54,348 nucleotides of DNA from an uncultured Prevotellaceae bacterium (GTDB lineage Bacteria; Bacteroidota; Bacteroidia; Bacteroidales; Bacteroidaceae). Shown here in pieces: positions 1 to 9,377 of the stretch; within the stretch, counting starts at the first letter, position 1, and each line of letters starts with the position of its first letter. The notes below the pieces were generated by a model. It saw nothing but the letters and a program-made list of their open reading frames with translations. It had not been told where the DNA came from and ran no database searches. The DNA is taken from positions 1-54,348 of the forward strand of contig CALFJG010000073.1 of the NCBI GenBank assembly GCA_937877625.1. Reading direction: 5' to 3'. A program made the position numbers and the translations under genes.

Positions 1-137
1 GATGGCACGAAGCAATTGGGTATGGTTCATAATGCAAAGATACAACTTTATTCTTAATTAGCTCAGGCTTTATCAACTGGGGAAATCCGCTGAGCCCGTT
101 TTGCAGCGGACTGACGAGCATCACCATCCCCAACTCC

Positions 138-1337
138 GTGACATTCATCGGAGAACTTGCGTTCCAAGGTTGCAGCGGATTGACGAGCATCATCATCCCC
201 AACTCCGTGACAAGCATCGGACGCGGTGCGTTCAGCGGCTGCAGCGGACTGACAAGCATTACCATTCCTAACTCCGTGACAAGCATCGGAAACGATGCGT
301 TCTATGGCTGCACCGGACTAACGAGCGTAACCATCGGCAACTCCGTGACAAGCATCGGAAACGATGCGTTCAATGGCTGCACCGGACTGACAAGCATCAC
401 CATCCCTAACTCCGTGACAAGCATCGGAGGCTGGGCGTTCCAAGGCTGTACCGGACTGACGAGCATTACCATCCCTAACTCCGTGACAAGCATTGGAGAC
501 TATGCGTTCTATCAATGCTCTGGACTGACGAGTGTTACCATCCCTAACTCCGTAACAAGCATCGGACAATATGCGTTCTACGAATGCAGCGGACTGACGA
601 GCGTCACCATAGGCAACTCCGTGACAAGCATCGGAGACTATGCGTTCCGTTATTGCAGAGGACTGACGAGCGTCACCATCGGCAACTCCGTGACATACAT
701 CGGACAATATGCGTTCGATGGCTGCAGCGGACTGACGAGCGTCATCATACCCAACTCCGTGACAAGCATCGGAAAACATGCGTTCAGCAGCTGCAGCGGG
801 CTGACGAACATCACCATCCCTAACTCCGTGACAAGCATCGGATACGGTGCGTTCAGCAATTGCTACGGGCTGACGAGCATCACCATTCCAAACTCTGTGA
901 CATATATCAGAGACGCTGCGTTCTACGGTTGCAGCGGGCTGACGAACATCACCATCCCCAACTCCGTGACATTCATCGGATACTCGGCGTTCTGGAGCTG
1001 CAGCGCACTGACCGATGTATATGCATTGCGAACGAATGCCTCCGATTATAATGCCATTTCATCAGCTTTTCAGAATAACAAAGTTATCGCCGCCGCCACG
1101 CTCCACGTCCCCACAGGCAGCAAGGAGAGTTATGCCAGTCTTGCGCCGTGGAGCTACTTCGGCAATATCGTGGAGGAAGACCTTACGCCTGTCAGCCAAG
1201 TAGTCCTCGACAACCAAGACAAGACTATTGTTGGCTACTACAACCTACAAGGCCAACGCATCGCCAAGCCACAAAGCGGACAGGTGGTCATCGTCCGCTA
1301 CGGCGACGGCACAAGCCGCAAAATGCTGGTGAAGTAA
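138..1337 (+). CDS. BspA-like leucine-rich repeat protein, 5' truncated
   Basis: The protein is built of 23-residue LRR_5 (BspA/Treponema-type) repeats of the form LTSITIPNSVTSIGxxAFxxC. Twelve full copies are followed by a non-repeat region (about residues 291-365) and a C-terminal YYNLQGQRIA...GTSRKMLVK module, common at the end of secreted Bacteroidales BspA proteins and resembling a type IX secretion sorting tail. Family members are surface or secreted adhesin-like proteins. Oddity: the first start is a GTG inside a repeat. The frame stays open upstream to a stop at 30-32, and repeat sequence can be read from about 102, but there is no ATG, GTG or TTG there and no signal peptide. The encoded text before the repeats is unrelated to the family. 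I infer that the 5' end was lost by deletion or recombination, so this may be a pseudogene or a silent repeat cassette. An assembly edge effect is possible because the window begins here. Confidence 0.75.
   Translation: MTFIGELAFQGCSGLTSIIIPNSVTSIGRGAFSGCSGLTSITIPNSVTSIGNDAFYGCTGLTSVTIGNSVTSIGNDAFNGCTGLTSITIPNSVTSIGGWAFQGCTGLTSITIPNSVTSIGDYAFYQCSGLTSVTIPNSVTSIGQYAFYECSGLTSVTIGNSVTSIGDYAFRYCRGLTSVTIGNSVTYIGQYAFDGCSGLTSVIIPNSVTSIGKHAFSSCSGLTNITIPNSVTSIGYGAFSNCYGLTSITIPNSVTYIRDAAFYGCSGLTNITIPNSVTFIGYSAFWSCSALTDVYALRTNASDYNAISSAFQNNKVIAAATLHVPTGSKESYASLAPWSYFGNIVEEDLTPVSQVVLDNQDKTIVGYYNLQGQRIAKPQSGQVVIVRYGDGTSRKMLVK
180..1007 (+). repeat. 12 tandem 69-bp LRR-encoding repeats
   Basis: Twelve consecutive 69-bp units (23 codons each) encode the BspA LRRs. 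DNA identity between units is high: blocks such as AACTCCGTGACAAGCATCGG recur almost unchanged, so unequal crossing-over or slippage could easily change the copy number. Confidence 0.9.
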
Positions 1338-1408
1338 GCGGAAGACAATATCCACATATAATATGGTGTTTTGCTGCCCGCCAAGAGTCGTTTGCGGGAA
1401 ATAAAAAC

Positions 1409-1438
1409 AGGCTGGAGCCCTCGCTTGGGTTTCAGCCT
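1409..1438. terminator. bidirectional terminator between convergent genes
   Basis: A 12-bp stem (AGGCTGGAGCCC with GGGTTTCAGCCT, two G-T wobbles) closes a 6-nt loop. It lies between the plus-strand LRR gene and the minus-strand porin gene that ends at 1446. A/T-rich flanks on both sides suit termination in both directions. Confidence 0.7.
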
Positions 1439-1445
1439 ACAATTA

Positions 1446-3674
1446 TTAGTTTATAAAGTTCCACGAAATGCCAAAACGAAGGATGAGTCGGTTCAAGGGG
1501 TGGTGAGGCACGAGGAAGGGAAATCCGCGTCCGTTGCTGTAGTTAAGGTGTGAAGCCATAAGGTAGAAGCGTGTGCGCTTGATGTGGAAATTGGCGTAGG
1601 CGTTTACTACAGGGTATCCTCCTATTTTCACGCGATCGGCAGCGTCTTGCACGGCATATTGTCCTATGATAGGCGAATAAGCTGGAGCATAGTATTTGGT
1701 GAAATAGCGCATATCCACACCGATTTGTGAATGTAGCACGTGGGCGATACGGAAATCAATGTAAAGGTTCGCATAGGCGTTAAAAGCAGGTAGCGGTAGT
1801 ATATCTTTGTCGCTTGTCACTTGGGCTGTTAATTCGCCTTGGAAGCGGAAGAGACCTATACGAAGGTCTTGTGAGAGGGTGCCGCTAAGCACTTGTATGT
1901 TTTTTGATGCTTGCAGTGCGCTCACTCCGAAGAGATATAAGTTTTCCTCGGTTGTTGCCATACGTGTTTCGGCAAAATAGGTGTAGTTTTGTATTGCTTC
2001 TATGCCGAGGCTCAGACGTGTTTTTCGCCAGCGGAGTGCTGCCGTTATGCGTGAGCGATACACCTTGTCCATATCCTCGTTGTCCCACCAAGCGTTGCGG
2101 GCGTGATAGTGTTCTATATATATGTCGGGGCGGTTGGCACTAAGTGTCCCGTCCACTGCAATGTGAAGCGTGTCGCCCAGCAGTGGGATGTTGCCTGCGG
2201 TTTGTCCGCTAAGGATAAACTCTCCCCACGTTTTACCATTGCTACGCGTCTCGCCAAAGGCATTGTAGGAGAGGAAGCGATTTTTTTTACTAACGATGCG
2301 TGCTCCAAGAGTGATAAAGTGGCTTGTATATGCCTCGGTGGAGAGGCTTAGCGTGGGTAGCGTGTAGCGCTCGTACTCATGCGAGGCATAGAACCGAAGT
2401 CCTGCTTTGACCCATCGGCTGAAACCTTCGTTTATCTCTAAAGAGAGCATATTGCGTACGCGGGTGTAGCGTGTGCGGTCGGAGGCACTGTCGCCTGGCA
2501 GGTAAAAGTCAAGGAAATAACTTGTGGCCTCGGCATTCATCGCCAGGTTTGAGCGAAATTCGCGCCTGTTGGCATCTACGCGCAGCGTATGAACGATGCT
2601 GACTACGGGCACAAACACTGTTTTGAGGCGTAGGCTATCGGGTGCATCGGGACGCAGACGTGCTTCAAGCGATAGGGGTTGCACGCTATCTGTTTCCGTC
2701 TGAACGTTATGGGCGGGAAGCAAGGTTTCTGCGGGCGATTGAAGCGTGTCGGTAGGAGTGGACAGCGTGGTAAGTGTGTTGATGCGTTTACTAATGCTTC
2801 CGTTTAAGCCAGAGGTGTGTACAATGTGTCCCGAGGTGTCGTAATAGCGGCGAAGCCCCAGATGATAGCGGTGGGAGAGAACGAAAGAGGCAAGGTGCAT
2901 ACGATTCCACGTCTTAGAGAGTCGCATGGGGAGGTCTGCCTCGGTATAACTGGCGGAAAAGGATTCGGGATTGGTGATATACGTGTCGTCTTCAAGTCCG
3001 CCGTTTTCCGTTATTTTTAGATAAGAAGTAAAGACGGAAGCGTGTAGGTCGTATCGCTCGCTGATGTATGAGGCAAAGAACCTGGCATAAATCTGCGAGG
3101 TACTCTGGGAGGTATAGTAGCCACGTCCATAAAGATAGTCTGCCTCAAAACCTACCCCAAACCGTTTGTTGACATTCGTAGCGAATAACGCTTTAAGCCT
3201 GTCCTCGCCGTATTGTTTGTTTCCGCACTCGTGATAGGTGAGGTTTGTAAATGGCGACTTGGTGTTGGTGTACCACAAGTCGGAGGGTTCGCGCAGGAAG
3301 AAGTCGTAGGGTCGTGCAAAGAGGAAGCCGCCGAACATCTTGTTGGCGGGAGTGTCAAACCACAGGCGTGGCGTACGTGGACCGCCGAGGTTGCCAGTGT
3401 AATTGTAGTGTCCTGTGCGTCCGCTGGTGAAAGCATCGTTTTGAAAAAGCGTCATCGCGGTGTCTGGCTCCGAGCGTACTATGTCGCCAAAACGTTCCTC
3501 CACCTGCCAGTAATCTATGCCTTCGGGTACGTCCTCTTTTTGTACGGAGTCCTCACCAAAATGGTCGGTGCGTTGATCGTCGTCAAGGCCGATAATGCGT
3601 TGGCCACTAAGCGTGGCGGCAAAGAGCGTCCAGAGTAAGACAATAAGGCATGTAGGGTGGAGGAGACGATTCAT
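1446..3674 (-). CDS. putative porin (Porin_10 family)
   Basis: A 742-residue protein with an N-terminal signal peptide (hydrophobic stretch around residues 9-23, LLWTLFAATLSGQ). It is followed by long alternating hydrophobic/aromatic strands typical of an outer-membrane beta-barrel, ending in a strand with aromatic residues (SWNFIN). The N-terminal third has the signature of the Bacteroidales putative porin family (TGNLGGPRTPRLWFD, then RPYDFFLREPSDLWYTNTKSPFTNLTY). It presumably sits in the outer membrane; the substrate is unknown. It starts 74 nt after the rel stop on the same strand with no obvious terminator between them, so it probably belongs to the end of the parA-parB-DUF5683-mltD-rel transcription unit. 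Confidence 0.8.
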   Translation of the reverse strand: MNRLLHPTCLIVLLWTLFAATLSGQRIIGLDDDQRTDHFGEDSVQKEDVPEGIDYWQVEERFGDIVRSEPDTAMTLFQNDAFTSGRTGHYNYTGNLGGPRTPRLWFDTPANKMFGGFLFARPYDFFLREPSDLWYTNTKSPFTNLTYHECGNKQYGEDRLKALFATNVNKRFGVGFEADYLYGRGYYTSQSTSQIYARFFASYISERYDLHASVFTSYLKITENGGLEDDTYITNPESFSASYTEADLPMRLSKTWNRMHLASFVLSHRYHLGLRRYYDTSGHIVHTSGLNGSISKRINTLTTLSTPTDTLQSPAETLLPAHNVQTETDSVQPLSLEARLRPDAPDSLRLKTVFVPVVSIVHTLRVDANRREFRSNLAMNAEATSYFLDFYLPGDSASDRTRYTRVRNMLSLEINEGFSRWVKAGLRFYASHEYERYTLPTLSLSTEAYTSHFITLGARIVSKKNRFLSYNAFGETRSNGKTWGEFILSGQTAGNIPLLGDTLHIAVDGTLSANRPDIYIEHYHARNAWWDNEDMDKVYRSRITAALRWRKTRLSLGIEAIQNYTYFAETRMATTEENLYLFGVSALQASKNIQVLSGTLSQDLRIGLFRFQGELTAQVTSDKDILPLPAFNAYANLYIDFRIAHVLHSQIGVDMRYFTKYYAPAYSPIIGQYAVQDAADRVKIGGYPVVNAYANFHIKRTRFYLMASHLNYSNGRGFPFLVPHHPLNRLILRFGISWNFIN

Positions 3675-3748
3675 ACTTGTGAGGATTGACGGCTGTCAGA
3701 GGGGTTGGTTTGTAGCCGAGTGTCGCAATGGCTCGCAAAAGGTCTGTT

Positions 3749-6040
3749 TTAGTGTTTCTTGCTGAGTGGGGCGCGGTGGGCATCGGCCACATTTTCTATA
3801 GCACGGAGTTTTTTGCAGATAGATGCTATGTCGTCGCGGTGGGCAACACTCAGCACGATGTCGCCTTCAAATGTGCCGTCTTGAGTGTCGAGGGTGATGC
3901 GGTGGACGGGGTGTACGCTCATTTCTTTGAGCATCTGTGCAATAGCGTATAGTACGCCGATGTCGTCGAAGCCTGAGATATGTATTGTGGTACGGAACGG
4001 GTGTGCGCTGTGTAGGTCCCACGCAGCATCGAGTATGCCTTTGCCATAGCGGGCTTTGAGTTCGGTGGCCACATCGCAGGCACGGTGGTGAATTTCCAAG
4101 CGGTCGGTGGTTTCGGGAATGAAACCGAGGATGTTGTCGCCTGGCACAGGATGGCAACAAGGTGCTATGGTGACGGCGGGGAGCGTCTCCTCGGTGACAA
4201 CAAAAGTGTTCTTACGATTTATGCCGGCGTAGAAATCAGTATGGGTACTCTGGCTTTTCTCTTCCTCTTTTACCTTAGCGTGGATAAAAGGTACAAAGCG
4301 TTTCCAGCCTTTGTAGTGACGACGTCCTCGTAGGAAGTATGCGGCCTCATCGTCAAGTGTGACTTGCCCTCCTGCTACGGCGAGGAAGAGTTCCTCGGGT
4401 GTGCGCTTCCCATAATAGGTGCATAGGCGGCTGATGTGCGAAGAATTTACACGTCGGTTTTTACTTTCCAACCAGGCTTGTAGCATTTGTTCGCCAGTGC
4501 GAGCCAACTCACGGTTTTGGCGGCGCAGTATGGCTTGTATCTTGCCGCGTGCCTTTGCTGTATGGGCATAGGTGAGCCATTCCGGGGAGACGTGTTGTGT
4601 GGCACTGGTGATTATCTCCACTTGGTCGCCGCTTTTTAGGGCGTAGTGGCGTGGTACGAGTTTTTGGTTGACTTTTGCACCCATACAATGCGTTCCTATT
4701 GTGGTGTGGATGCTGAAGGCAAAGTCGAGTACTGTGCTACCTTGTGGCACGGTTTTGAGTTCGCCTTTTGGGGTGAACACCATTATCTCGCGGGCAAAGA
4801 GGTTGAGCTTAAAGGTGTCAAGTAGGTCGAGCGTGTTTGGTTGTGGATCGTCAAGGATTTCCTTTATAGAGTTTATCCATCGCTCGAGCTCGCTGTCGTC
4901 GAAAGCCGTGGTGGCATCTTTGTATTTCCAGTGTGCTGCGAGACCCCGCTCGGCTATCTCGTCCATCCGCACGGAGCGTATCTGCACCTCCACCCACCGG
5001 CCTTGCTCATCGCTTTTGTTCATAAATGTCTGGTGGATGGCTTGGTAACCGTTGCTCTTGGGCTGTTTCAGCCAGTCGCGAAGGCGGTTGGGGTGGTGGT
5101 CGTAGATGTCGTTGATAACGGCGTAGATATAGTGTGCCTCTTGGTTCTCGTGGTCAGCATCTTTGGGTTGGAACACGATGCGTACAGCCAGCAGGTCGTA
5201 AACCTCGTCGAAAGAAATGTGGCGACTTTGCATCTTGCGCCAGATGGAGAATGGACTCTTGATGCGCGAGGTGATGGTGTACTTATAGCCGAGTTTATCA
5301 AGTTCGCGGCAGATGGGCGGTGTGAACGTGGAGAAAGTGTGGTCTATCTGCGGGCGTGCTTCCTCTATTTGCTGGCATATCTCTTTGTACTCATCGGGGT
5401 GTTCATACTTGAAAGAGAGGTTTTCCAGTTCTGTTTTTATCTTGTTGAGGCCGAGGCGGTCGGCAATAGGAGCGTAGATATACATAGTTTCGCCGGCAAT
5501 TTTATATTGCTTGGCGGGTGTCATACTGGCGAGCGTACGCATGTTGTGAACGCGGTCAGAGAGTTTTATTAGAATGACGCGCACGTCATCGCTCATAGTG
5601 ATGAGCAGTTTCTTAAACGTTTCGGCTTGGTCGGAAGCACCGGGGGCGAAGATGCCTCCGCTTATCTTGGTGACACCTTCAACGATGTTGGCTATTTTCA
5701 CGCCGAAGAGGTTGGCAATGTCTTCGTAGGTGTAGTCGGTATCCTCAACGACATCGTGCAACAATGCGGCACAAATGCTTGTGCTGCCGAGGCCTATCTC
5801 TTCGCATGCCACCTGCGCTACGGCGATGGGGTGTAGGATGTAGGGCTCGCCGCTCTTGCGGCGCACACCTTTATGGGCTTGTTTTGCGAAGTTGAAGGCT
5901 TTGGTGATGATGTCGGCCTTACGGCGGTGGGAGGAGGCGAGGTATGTGTCGAGCAGATGCTTAAACGCTGCTGCGATAACGGCTTCGTCGTGTGCCTCGG
6001 CTTCTGCCGCAGAGAGTTTTTGAGGATTATCGTCGTTCAT
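3749..6040 (-). CDS. rel: bifunctional (p)ppGpp synthetase/hydrolase RelA/SpoT
   Basis: A 763-residue full-length RelA/SpoT homologue that makes and degrades (p)ppGpp in the stringent response. Domain order: HD hydrolase (about 45-200) with an intact HDVVED at 95-100; synthetase (about 235-370) with the SIWRKM and KSNGYQAIH blocks; TGS (about 410-475); and a C-terminal ACT domain (about 690-755). The position that separates bifunctional enzymes (RxKD) from synthetase-only RelA (ExDD) reads RLRD at 319-322, the basic bifunctional type with Lys replaced by Arg. Together with the intact HD motif this argues for a true bifunctional enzyme. It lies between the lytic transglycosylase and the porin on the same strand. 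No TAnnTTTG box is visible in the 145-nt gap upstream, so it is probably expressed from an upstream promoter. Confidence 0.95.
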   Translation of the reverse strand: MNDDNPQKLSAAEAEAHDEAVIAAAFKHLLDTYLASSHRRKADIITKAFNFAKQAHKGVRRKSGEPYILHPIAVAQVACEEIGLGSTSICAALLHDVVEDTDYTYEDIANLFGVKIANIVEGVTKISGGIFAPGASDQAETFKKLLITMSDDVRVILIKLSDRVHNMRTLASMTPAKQYKIAGETMYIYAPIADRLGLNKIKTELENLSFKYEHPDEYKEICQQIEEARPQIDHTFSTFTPPICRELDKLGYKYTITSRIKSPFSIWRKMQSRHISFDEVYDLLAVRIVFQPKDADHENQEAHYIYAVINDIYDHHPNRLRDWLKQPKSNGYQAIHQTFMNKSDEQGRWVEVQIRSVRMDEIAERGLAAHWKYKDATTAFDDSELERWINSIKEILDDPQPNTLDLLDTFKLNLFAREIMVFTPKGELKTVPQGSTVLDFAFSIHTTIGTHCMGAKVNQKLVPRHYALKSGDQVEIITSATQHVSPEWLTYAHTAKARGKIQAILRRQNRELARTGEQMLQAWLESKNRRVNSSHISRLCTYYGKRTPEELFLAVAGGQVTLDDEAAYFLRGRRHYKGWKRFVPFIHAKVKEEEKSQSTHTDFYAGINRKNTFVVTEETLPAVTIAPCCHPVPGDNILGFIPETTDRLEIHHRACDVATELKARYGKGILDAAWDLHSAHPFRTTIHISGFDDIGVLYAIAQMLKEMSVHPVHRITLDTQDGTFEGDIVLSVAHRDDIASICKKLRAIENVADAHRAPLSKKH

Positions 6041-6185
6041 CGGTGTATCGAGGATTGGTTTTTACACGAATGTTCTTTAGTGAGTGCATTCAGCCATAAG
6101 GTTTTTCGCCTCAGCATACAAGTTCGTTTAGAAGAAACTAAAGACTACTATAGCTGTATATAATATATATGGTGTGCTAAAAGGA

Positions 6186-8501
6186 CTATTTCTTTCCTGA
6201 GCCGGCCTTTCCCGAACCAGCGGGGCGTGTGCCACGGTTGCTGCGTGGAGTTGTGGTACTGCTATTGCTGTTTGATGAGGAATTATGGTTACGGCCTGTG
6301 CTGCTACTCTTTCCGCTCGTGGGTTTGTTGGTGCTGGAAGATGTAGTGGCTTGCGAATTCCTGTTGCGGGAGTTGTTGCTACTTGTCGTCGTTTGGTTGG
6401 TTCGGTTACGACTTGAACTGCTGCTGCGATTTGTACTCTGTGTCTGGTTGCTGGTGGCATTTTGCGTGCTTGAGGAGCGGTTACTACGGTTGGTAGTTCC
6501 TCCGCTTCTGTTGCTGCTGCTATTTGACTGCGGTGAAGTGGTTGTCTGGCTGGAGCGGCTGCGGTTGCGAGAGCCACTTGAGCCTGTAGTGCTGTTGCTG
6601 CTGCTATTTGACTGCTGTGAAGTGGTTGCTTGGCTGGAGCGGTTGCGGTTGCGAGAGCCACTTGAGCCTGTACCGCTGCTGCTGCTATTTGACTGCTGCG
6701 ACGTGGTTGCTTGACTGGAGCGGTTTCGGTTGCGAGAGCCACTTGAGCCTGTACTGTTGCTGCTGCTATTTGACTGCTGCGACGTGGTTGCTTGACTGGA
6801 GCGGTTTCGGTTGCGAGAGCCACTTGAGCCTGTACCGCTGCTGCTGCTATTTGACTGCTGCGATGTGGTTGTTTGGCCGGAGCGGCTGCGGTTTGTGGTC
6901 GTGGTGTTGCTGTTGGAATTACTGCCGCTTGATTGCTGAGAGCGGGTGCGTGTAGAAGAAGAGGTGTTGTTGGCGGGGCGTGAACTATTGCTGGGGGCTG
7001 TAGCACTACGATTGGTATTGCTTGTGTTTGTGTTTGTGTTGTTGCTACGTGTAGAGGTGTTTGCGTTGTTTGTGGCGCGTGGAGTTGTGCCGTGGGTGTT
7101 CGTTGTTGTGTTGTTGCGTTGTGTGTTGGTCTCTACGGGGCGTAGGGCATCCTCATCGTCGTCTATGATGATAGTGGTATTTTCCTCGGTTTGTGATGCT
7201 GGGGCAGTTTCTATCTCCACCTCGGTCACTTCGCCCGTCACTGCGTTCTGTCTGGGTTGTGAAGGTGTGTTAGTTTGTGTGGCATTGGTGTTCTCGGTAG
7301 GTACGATAGCTTCTGTCTCGGCGATGCTGGGTTGCTCACTACCTACCATTGTGTTTTGTGCAGGCGGTGTGGGTTGTGTGGTGGCGGCGGTGACTCGCTG
7401 GTTGTGCTCGCCGCGTACGCTCACTTCTGCTCGGCGTGTGAGGAGTTCGCTGGCGCGGTACTTATATATATCATCGCCATAGTCAAGGAAAGCGTGGAGC
7501 ATATCATCAGGCATACGCAGTGTGCAAGGCTGCGACTTGCCGGGAATGCGGTCGGTGCGATACTGTGGGTTGAGCGACTTAAGTACGTCAAGGCTGATGC
7601 CTACCACCTCGGAAATCTGACGGAGCGAAATGTCGCGGTTGATGATAATCGTATCGGTGGCGATGGGGAAACGCGAGCGCATAGGGCAAATGCCGTGTTC
7701 GCAGTAGTAAGTCATAGCATACGTGGCTGCGATAAAGGCAGGCACGTAGCCTCGTGTCTCCTTAGGCAGGAACGGATATATTTGCCAGTAATCGCGTGCG
7801 CCAGCACGATGTATGGCACGGTTCACATTGCCGGGGCCGCAGTTGTAGGCGGCGAGTACCAGTGCCCAGTCGTGGTAAATGCGATAGAGGTCGCGTAGGT
7901 AACGTGCTGCTGCGTCGGACGATTTGATAGGGTCGCAACGCTCATCAATAACGCTGTTGACTTTTAGCCCGTATTGTTTACCTGTACCCACCATAAATTG
8001 CCACAATCCGCCGGCTCCCGCCGGACTCACCGCTTTTGGCTTCAGTGCGCTCTCTATCACCGGGAGATATTTCAGTTCAAGCGGTAGTCCGTAGCGTTCC
8101 AGCTCGGCCTCGAAGATAGGGAAGTAGAAGTTGCCTGCGCCGAGCATCACGCTTACTTGTCTGCGCAGACGCTTTGTGTAGCGGTCAATATATTGGCGCA
8201 CGATATGGTTGTAGGGCAGCTCCATAACGGCGGGAATGCGTTGCAGGCGGTCTATATAGACGCTGTCGGGGAACGTGGGGTCTATTTCCGTATTGCTACA
8301 CGTAGAGTCGGTGTAGAGATACATCTTTACTTTCCAGTCGTTAAGCAAAGAGTCGTAACGGATGGTCATACCCTCTGTCTCGTCAAACTCTACGCTTTGT
8401 CCGAGGCTTTGGTCTATGGTGACAACCTCTTGCGCCGCAGTGTTTAAGGCGAATGAGGCAGATGCGAGAAGTAGTGAAAGTATTTGGTGGGTTGATTTCA
8501 T
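6186..8501 (-). CDS. mltD: lytic transglycosylase (MltD-like) with LysM and a long Ser/Asn/Thr tail
   Basis: A 771-residue periplasmic murein hydrolase. It has a signal peptide (1-23, ending TAAQ) and an SLT domain at about 120-275 with catalytic Glu150 in LPVIESALKPKAVSPAGAGG, followed by LWQFM and AYNCGPGNV. A LysM-like segment lies around 298-345 (LRQISEVVGISLDVLKSLNP). From about residue 375, and most strongly after 450, the protein becomes a very long, disordered Ser/Asn/Thr/Arg-rich tail that includes four near-identical 27-28-residue repeats. Usual family members end after the LysM modules, so the tail roughly doubles the size. It has its own -7 box upstream but sits in the parA-parB-DUF5683-mltD-rel gene order. 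The start is supported by a clean signal peptide directly after the ATG. Confidence 0.9.
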   Translation of the reverse strand: MKSTHQILSLLLASASFALNTAAQEVVTIDQSLGQSVEFDETEGMTIRYDSLLNDWKVKMYLYTDSTCSNTEIDPTFPDSVYIDRLQRIPAVMELPYNHIVRQYIDRYTKRLRRQVSVMLGAGNFYFPIFEAELERYGLPLELKYLPVIESALKPKAVSPAGAGGLWQFMVGTGKQYGLKVNSVIDERCDPIKSSDAAARYLRDLYRIYHDWALVLAAYNCGPGNVNRAIHRAGARDYWQIYPFLPKETRGYVPAFIAATYAMTYYCEHGICPMRSRFPIATDTIIINRDISLRQISEVVGISLDVLKSLNPQYRTDRIPGKSQPCTLRMPDDMLHAFLDYGDDIYKYRASELLTRRAEVSVRGEHNQRVTAATTQPTPPAQNTMVGSEQPSIAETEAIVPTENTNATQTNTPSQPRQNAVTGEVTEVEIETAPASQTEENTTIIIDDDEDALRPVETNTQRNNTTTNTHGTTPRATNNANTSTRSNNTNTNTSNTNRSATAPSNSSRPANNTSSSTRTRSQQSSGSNSNSNTTTTNRSRSGQTTTSQQSNSSSSGTGSSGSRNRNRSSQATTSQQSNSSSNSTGSSGSRNRNRSSQATTSQQSNSSSSGTGSSGSRNRNRSSQATTSQQSNSSSNSTTGSSGSRNRSRSSQTTTSPQSNSSSNRSGGTTNRSNRSSSTQNATSNQTQSTNRSSSSSRNRTNQTTTSSNNSRNRNSQATTSSSTNKPTSGKSSSTGRNHNSSSNSNSSTTTPRSNRGTRPAGSGKAGSGKK
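6535..6884 (-). repeat. tandem 81-84-bp repeats inside the transglycosylase tail
   Basis: Four near-identical units. The block GAGCCACTTGAGCCTGTA begins at 6571, 6655, 6736 and 6817 (spacings 84, 81 and 81 nt). Each unit encodes TGSSGSRNRNRSSQATTSQQ plus SNSSS-type spacers. All spacings are multiples of three, so copy-number change would keep the frame open. Confidence 0.9.
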
Positions 8502-8573
8502 CTTTTGGAAGGGAGTGGGAGATTACGGAAAGGTTAGGGATTTATCGGAATACTTAGAAGAGACGGGAGCAAA

Positions 8574-8581
8574 CAAAGATA
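8574..8581 (-). promoter_or_regulatory. -7 box upstream of the transglycosylase gene
   Basis: On the minus strand this reads TATCTTTG, a perfect TAnnTTTG Bacteroidetes -7 element, about 73 nt before the ATG. No clear -33 TTG is seen at the usual distance. Confidence 0.5.
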
Positions 8582-8637
8582 ATTCATAGGGATTTCATTA
8601 ACATATGGCACACATCTATATTGTCTTAACCTTTGTC

Positions 8638-9348
8638 TTAAAACCTTAGTCCGACACTTAAGCCGTAACTATTTGTTTGGCGTGTGCCTTGGTTGCTGTT
8701 TATGACGGTAGGTTCAAGTTGAAGACTGAGGTCGGGGCTAATGTCAAAGTGTGAGAGTTGAGCATCGACGTAAGCATCTATGACGGAGACGATGTACACA
8801 CCGATAAAAGCGAAGGCACTCAGGTCGCGATAGCGACGATAGCGGTCTTTACGATTTTTAAAGATAGTCTTAAAACGTTCCTCTTTGCCTGTAATGTCAT
8901 AGCGTGGAGGGAGCATATCGAGATAACTATTGGTGTTGGGGTCGTCGTCCATAATGTCAAGATAAGCTTGGGAGTAGTCTTTGTACATCTGTTGGTTCCA
9001 GAGAAGAGCATAGGTACACCCGAGAAAACCTCCGTATATGATAGGTAGCTTCCAGTATTTACGGTTGTATATTTGTCCTGCGCCAGGCAACACCAACGCC
9101 AACCAAAGTGCGCGTTTCGGATTGGGGTTAAATGCTTGAAGCCGCATCAGTCGTTGCTCGCGGCGCGTAGGGATAAAGGTGTCGTTGCTGAGTGCGTTCT
9201 CTGCTCCGCGTAGCATAGAGTCTAAGCGTTGTTCCATCAACTCGTCATTGTCTTCAATAGGTAGTGGCGGCAGACTGTCTATAACCTGCGCCTTGGCTAC
9301 GAGAGTGGCCAGCAAACCTATTACGATGAAAACAAAGCAACGATACAT
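8638..9348 (-). CDS. DUF5683 family membrane protein
   Basis: I chose the ATG at 9348 because it opens directly onto a signal sequence (MYRCFVFIVIGLLATLVAKAQ). The longer reading from a TTG at 9375 would put nine charged or polar residues in front. The protein is 236 aa with the DUF5683 hallmark NPKRALWLALVLPGAGQIYNRKYWKLPIIYGG (about 75-105), then membrane segments including YRDLSAFAFIGVYIVSVIDAYVDAQL, and an aromatic-ended C-terminus (GLSVGLRF). The biochemical role is unknown. It sits between parB and the transglycosylase gene, 29 nt after the parB stop, so co-transcription with parB is likely. Confidence 0.8.
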   Translation of the reverse strand: MYRCFVFIVIGLLATLVAKAQVIDSLPPLPIEDNDELMEQRLDSMLRGAENALSNDTFIPTRREQRLMRLQAFNPNPKRALWLALVLPGAGQIYNRKYWKLPIIYGGFLGCTYALLWNQQMYKDYSQAYLDIMDDDPNTNSYLDMLPPRYDITGKEERFKTIFKNRKDRYRRYRDLSAFAFIGVYIVSVIDAYVDAQLSHFDISPDLSLQLEPTVINSNQGTRQTNSYGLSVGLRF

Positions 9349-9377
9349 CTTTTCTCTTAAAAAAATTGAAAGCAAGA

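Noticed and set aside
180..1007. Regular repeats considered as a CRISPR array
   Set aside because: The 69-bp units have no variable spacers and encode LRRs in frame.
6128..7006. 292-codon minus-strand frame in the transglycosylase tail region
   Set aside because: Alternate frame of the same tandem repeats; no start context or family.
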